A program made the translations under genes and the position numbers. 64,000 nt of DNA. Origin: Phorcus lineatus. Taxonomy: Eukaryota; Mollusca; Gastropoda; Trochida; Trochidae. The stretch is taken from contig OV121089.1 in the NCBI GenBank assembly GCA_921293015.1, positions 46,881,220 to 46,945,219 on the forward strand, written 5' to 3'. Positions 60,101 through 64,000 of this stretch are shown in pieces (positions within the stretch are counted from its first letter, which is position 1; every line of letters starts with the position of its first letter). The notes under the pieces are model-generated. The model saw only the letters and a program-made list of their open reading frames with translations, searched no databases and had not been told where the DNA came from.

Positions 60101-61978
60101 ACTCCACAGCGATAATGTTTAGAATATTTGGGATAAAACCGGCAACCCTCAAAATTTTCCAAAAGTGGGCAGCCATTAGAGAACATTGACTGTTGTAGTT
60201 ACTCTATCCTCTACCCCAAATTCTTAATGTTATGATAAGATCACAGGGCCTGAAACAAATATATGATTTGCTACACATTGTATTAAGCATGCAGTCGGGT
60301 ATATAGGTCAAAGAAACCATTTGGTGGAGTAATTGTAGATATTTCAAAAATAAAACCTTCGGGTTGCCTCCCGGCACAGAAACTGGCCATGGCTTCCTCA
60401 AAGATTTAAAATTTCTTTTAATCTATAATGTGTACTTTGTTTAGAGGTAGGAACTATATTAAGTCTTAATTTTTCAGTTAGTTTCACAAGTTATTGTGAA
60501 AAAGAAGTGACTATTAAACACCTAAATGTAACTCTGTCGTGTTCAACTACAAAGCTGTATTCATTATTGGATGGTTTGTGTATCGAAAATGGCAAAAAAC
60601 CTGTCATGTTCACAGCTGTGTAAGCGGTTTTCACTGTTGCATCTCCAGAAGCGCCTGTAACAGAAATAGGAATTACAAATACAAATCAGGAGTGCCTTTT
60701 CCAAAACCCATCCATGATAGATGCTTTCTTTTCTTCATTAATTTTTCATTCATCTAATTTATTTAAATACCATCCAAAAATGTTTTTATGTAAATGTTTA
60801 GAGATTTTTCTCTATTAACTCATTAACGAATATATCATCCCCACCTGTTACAGTAGATGTTACATGTGCAGACTTTCTCTCTACACACACAGTGCTGTGT
60901 AGAATCCCTGCTACCTGCTCCACGGTGTCGTCTTTGAACAGATGAACTGGAAGGAGAACGGGCTCAAATGAATCCTCAATTCAATGCGTATTTTCTAATA
61001 GTTTTAGTTAAATCTGATGTAATCACTTCTTTTAAAATTGACCTTGCTCAAGATTACTCTCGACAATTCATCCCAATTCTCACAGAGGCAGGCTAGAGCA
61101 GAAGTAAATGGGCTCGGCTTTAGGTCAAAAGATAGAGCAACAAATCAAGGCTGCGGAATTAGTACACCTCCGTGCATTTAAGCAACAACAGCTGTTCATA
61201 TCACACTAATTCACATACGACATATCGATTTTTCAAATTTGCGTCCCTTAGAATGTATGTATTTTTTTGTTTACACTCCCCGGAGTATGATATTGCACTA
61301 TTCATTAAGTCATACCACTGCATCACAATAGTTTGCAAGCTATGACGTCACAATGTTAGTACCAGACTCAAGGATTTCTTCTGTTTATTTCGCTTGAATA
61401 GTTTGATGGATTAATAAAATAAAACTATCTACCAAGTTTCTTCTGATAAGGAATATATAAGCACAAGTTACAAATATCAGAGGCTTGCCGAGGATATTCA
61501 TACTTTTATCAACGGGTGTTTATTTGTTTGGTATCAGAAGACACAAGGGTGATATTCTATTTATAATCCAAAGTAATTCTAAGTTATGTTTCCATGAAAA
61601 GGACAAATTCCTGAAAACTGCACTACTCTCAGATTACTAATGCAATGATGTAATAGCATTGTTTATGACGTCACAGCATTGTGATGTCATTACTGGATGA
61701 TGTAAACATTTGTTTTGTCATGTACTTGACTGTAGCAGGGCATCTCCCACTAGCAGTATCTCCTGCTTAGGTTTGATGATACTGTACTAAAAGGCCAGTC
61801 CATATCTCATAGTTTAAGCACAATGAATCAGTACTTTTAAACCTACTAAGACACAAATGTTGTAGCTTCTATGGCGAGTTACTCACCTTTGCAAGATTTA
61901 CATTTGACATCACTTCGTCGGAGTTGCAACATCAACTGTTTGCAGCATAAACATTGACATTTGGTTGCCATCTTCGAA
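51109..61978 (-). CDS. nSTAND P-loop NTPase with large ankyrin-repeat array, six coding exons
   Basis: Exons (minus): 61978-61887 (ATG at 61971), 60946-60845, 60654-60601, 59561-59529, 58911-58891, 56399-51109. Every intron is GT-AG and phase 1, and the joined frame is open (5586 nt, 1861 residues). Residues 1-28 are Cys-rich (CQCLCC...CKSC), possibly zinc-binding. Residues about 100-135 lead into a Walker A, GFPKEGKTT (137-145), and a Walker B-like ITVIDD (187-188 are the acidic pair); with the LIKKHETFF lead-in this fits the nSTAND3 NTPase family. A less regular ankyrin region follows, then 17 units of 67 residues at 703-1841. No signal peptide or membrane span is evident, so it is probably cytosolic. 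STAND proteins usually act as nucleotide-driven switches whose repeats sense a ligand; an immune role is inference. The exon 3 donor (GTTTTT) is weak, and exons 4-5 are only 33 and 21 nt. The C-terminus looks truncated. Confidence 0.83.
51172..54588 (-). repeat. 201-bp coding tandem array, 17 double-ankyrin units
   Basis: Seventeen consecutive 201-bp units each encode 67 residues, i.e. two ankyrin repeats of 34 and 33 residues. The first carries TPLMISAQFGCRKVFDLLLG and the second SVLHRAC..DN.EFVQYLV. Most units differ at few positions. Variation is concentrated at set places: Q/H/E before FGCRK or FGCRE, CCED or CYKD, HEKGCD/REKGCN/QEKGCK, and VLD/ALD. FGCRE units are numbers 5, 8, 10, 14 and 16; units 14 and 16 look identical, so higher-order units of two or three monomers are visible. 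The first unit (DANGRTQ...) is the most diverged. The pattern suggests recent unequal crossing-over or gene conversion. Confidence 0.93.
56405..58890 (-). other. Large intron of the ankyrin gene
   Basis: It runs between the 21-nt exon (ending 58891, donor GTGAGT) and the main exon (acceptor TTTTATTTTACAG at 56400). It contains a repeat module (57840-58100), two TGACGTCA octamers (56669 and 58526) and AT-rich sequence. Additional short phase-1 exons could be hidden here. Confidence 0.6.
57840..58100 (+). repeat. Related repeat module inside an intron of the ankyrin gene
   Basis: It contains TTGTTGCCATGGAAACCA, CATACCAAGTTTCGTAAAAA, GGTCCGGAAACGAAAGC and ACTGAAAACATTATGTCTCC. The order is the same as in the modules at 12.4-13.1 and 48.4-49.0 kb. 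This type of sequence is common as a dispersed repeat in molluscan DNA (general knowledge). Confidence 0.6.
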
Positions 61979-62306
61979 CTGAAACATACGTGTGATTATA
62001 AGAAAACATCAGCTTTTGTTGCTCTTAATAATGTAAACATCAAATTAGAAATGTGCATATGAAAACAATTGATATTTCATTTACTTCTAGAGTTTATGAC
62101 TAATCAAAATACCCATAGTGTCTATTGGAATAACTTAAACGTGCCTGGCACAAAGCCTTATTTCATGCAATATACATCCAAAATGTTGTTTTTTCGCTTT
62201 GAACTTAAAATGATCTGTGAACTGACATGTATAAACACATAACTCTTCTGTTAACTATTCTAAAACATTATTCTAATCTTGTTTCCAAACATGCCAAACA
62301 TAAATA

Positions 62307-63795
62307 AACTCTTCAAAAAAAGAAACTTGACACTGACTTTCAAAGTTCAATATAAAGACCACAGATGCAAGTTAAACATTGAAATGAAAACTAAAACGCT
62401 GTTTGAAGACCTCTGTTCAGTAAATTTTATTCAGAATAAGCATGATCTTGAAATGCACAGGTGCACAAGTGTTTCAACATCACAGGGGTGCACAAATGTC
62501 AGTATCGGGTATAGCCACCATTGACATTGATTATTGCTTGGCACCGACGACCCATGGATGCAATCAAGTTGTCAATCACAGCATGTGGAATGTTCTGCCA
62601 TTCGTGCTGAAGTGCTGCAAGAAGTCCTGGAAGTGTTAGGGGTGGTGGATTCCTACTGCGCACGCGTCGATCCAGTTCGTCCCAGAGATGCTCAATTGGT
62701 GACAAATCTGGTGACCTGGCTGGCAATGGCAATGTCTGGACATTGTTACGCTGTAAAGAGTCTTGACAAACACGTGCAACATGTGGTCGAGCATTGTCCT
62801 GCTGAAAGAGACCACCATGGACGTTGACGTGAGGAATAACGTAAGGCTGTAGGATCAAGTCCCTATACCGTACTCCTGTGAGGTTACCCACAACATGCAC
62901 AAGGGGTGTCCTAACACCGTGACGAATCCCGGCCCACACCATGACACTTCCACCTCCAAATGGGAGAACCTCCTGAACACAGTTGGCAGCATAACGTTCT
63001 CCACGACGTCGATATACCCGTGCTCGTCCATCACTTCGTCGAAGCAGAAAACTCATCAGTGAAGAGAAGGGTTCTCCACCTTGCACCTTGACACCACTGG
63101 AGACGTTCCACCAGATGACGTTGCGTTAAAACGGGACGTTGAACCGGTCGTCGTGGAAAAAGTCCAGCCTCTCTCAGCCTGTTGCGTACCGTTTGGTCGA
63201 AAATTTGACGCAGGCCTGGTATGTGCGTTGTTGTTGACGTTGCTGTCCTGGTGCGTTCCCGAAGGTGGAGCAGTCGGATGTACCGATCTTGGGCCCGAGT
63301 AGTCACCCTTGGTCTGCCTGACCTTGGCCTATCATCAACGCTGTTTCGGGTGTTGAAACGGGTCCACAATGAAGAGATGGTCTGTCTGGACACGCCAGAG
63401 TGTGTTGCAACATCTCGCTGCGTCGCTCCTGCTTGCAGTCTGCCAATAGCCTTGTTGCGTTGCGCTCTGTTCAGTCTTGGCATTCTTCAGGTCGCTGTAC
63501 CGAGGTTGTGTAGTTTGAATGAACAGCGGCTGATATGGCTTTTTATACCCCTAAAGCAGACGTATGTAAACCTTCATGATCCGATGCTGCACGTGCTTTG
63601 GCAGAAATTGCATTTGGACGAATCGCTCGTTTTCGTCCCTGAACACAACGTAAACTTTTTGGGCCATTGTTTTTGGTAAATTTACACTTTTGAGCAAGTC
63701 TTTCTTTAAATTACAGGTATGTATCATGACAACAATTGATCCGTTTCGAAAAAATCAATTTCGCATGAATGTCAAGTTTCTTTTTTTGAAGAGTT
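62307..63795 (-). mobile_element. Tc1-like DNA transposon with perfect TIRs
   Basis: The element is 1489 bp. Its 26-bp terminal inverted repeats at 62307-62332 and 63770-63795 match perfectly and begin AACTCTTC. It is flanked by TA at 62305-62306 and 63796-63797, the target duplication expected for Tc1/mariner. The homologous block at 15480-15860 lacks it and shows the continuous site near 15665-15680. It lies between the putative first exon and the ATG exon of the ankyrin gene, so it is probably intronic. Non-coding ends are about 190 bp (left) and 310 bp (right). Confidence 0.95.
62499..63483 (-). pseudogene. Tc1 transposase, one frameshift
   Basis: The N-terminal 150 residues (63483-63031) begin MPRLNRAQRNKAIGRL and contain the paired-like helix-turn-helix DNA-binding region, an RPRSGRPR linker and the first catalytic Asp in LLFTDE. 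The remaining ~180 residues are in another frame (open 63086-62499), with GSVMVWAGI, the second Asp in QQDNARPH, and Glu in SPDLSPIEHLWDEL 35 positions later, giving DD34E. Normal transposases are about 340 residues, so the gene is full length apart from a single indel near 63031-63060. It is inactive as it stands, though the intact TIRs could be mobilised in trans. Confidence 0.92.
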
Positions 63796-63799
63796 TAAT

Positions 63800-63990
63800 T
63801 CAAGATTGAATATGATATAGTCATTAGTTTTTAAAGATACTTACAGGTCTATGTTTGGCTATATTTAGAAGTCTTTGATAGTCTTCCTCGTCGCCATGTT
63901 AAAATCAACAGTTCGAGTACTGTGAAGAAAACGTTTTAGTTATTAGAACACAATGGGTTTCAATGTCACATGCGTGTATATTTTGCTCCC
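63800..63990 (-). promoter_or_regulatory. Putative first (5' UTR) exon and promoter of the ankyrin gene
   Basis: On the minus strand a GTAAGT donor (63844-63839) ends a possible exon at 63845. The 61978 exon downstream has a good acceptor (TATGTTTCAG), so an upstream non-coding exon is expected. This block is conserved at 15690-15860, the corresponding position upstream of the ankyrin pseudogene, with the donor also conserved (15713-15708). An ATG in the block opens only a short frame (MATRKTIKDF, then stop), i.e. a possible upstream ORF. The link to the gene is inferred from position and conservation. Confidence 0.45.
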
Positions 63991-64000
63991 ATTGGACTCA

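Noticed and set aside
62534-63679. Plus-strand frames of 73-152 residues over the Tc1 element
   Set aside because: Antisense shadows of the transposase; the paired motifs and catalytic residues are on the minus strand.

Overview
The window is nuclear DNA of an animal. It is strongly AT-rich, and its one convincing host gene has introns with canonical GT/AG borders. The rest is a dense mosaic of animal-type transposons: a Tc1 element, mariner and PIF/Harbinger relics, a Ty3/gypsy LTR element, a Penelope-like fragment, LINEs of two lineages, tRNA-derived SINEs and a FLYWCH-type relic. The large nSTAND-plus-ankyrin gene, the SINE type and the LINE tail make a marine mollusc my best guess. That is inference from family knowledge; no species-diagnostic gene is present.

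Layout. 1-11.4 kb: diverged duplicated non-coding blocks, a compound trinucleotide microsatellite, a GC-rich fold-back insertion and a broken Harbinger transposase. 11.3-13.1 kb: AT-rich degenerate array plus a repeat module. 13.4-14.8 kb: decayed ankyrin pseudogene (minus), with its apparent old promoter block at 15.5-15.9 kb. 16-26 kb: mostly anonymous AT-rich DNA with small repeats. 26.2-32.4 kb: segmental copy 'B', carrying a mariner relic, a LINE with a SINE nested in it and a FLYWCH-like fragment. 32.9-35.2 kb: second relic of the same LINE type, then a Penelope GIY-YIG fragment. 36.5-41.9 kb: a LINE fragment abutting an internally deleted gypsy element. 42.2-45.9 kb: segmental copy 'C'. 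45.9-49.0 kb: AT-rich array and module again. 49.3-50.9 kb: a well-preserved 5'-truncated L2/CR1-like LINE. 51.1-62.0 kb: the main gene (minus strand). 62.3-63.8 kb: Tc1 element. 63.8-64.0 kb: probable first exon/promoter of the main gene.

Main gene. I assembled six coding exons on the minus strand (ATG at 61971, stop at 51109). All five introns are phase 1 and the whole frame is open, giving a predicted 1861-residue protein. It has a short Cys-rich N-terminus, an nSTAND-type P-loop NTPase and 17 nearly identical 67-residue double-ankyrin units encoded in one 5.3-kb exon. This architecture is expected of a ligand-sensing STAND switch protein, possibly an innate-immune receptor; the function is inferred. 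The pseudogene at 13.4-14.8 kb is a shorter paralog with matching flanks on both sides, so a whole locus was duplicated and then one copy decayed.

Mobile elements and duplications can be ordered in time because several copies keep an 'empty' site: a SINE in a LINE in copy B, and Tc1 in the first intron of the main gene.
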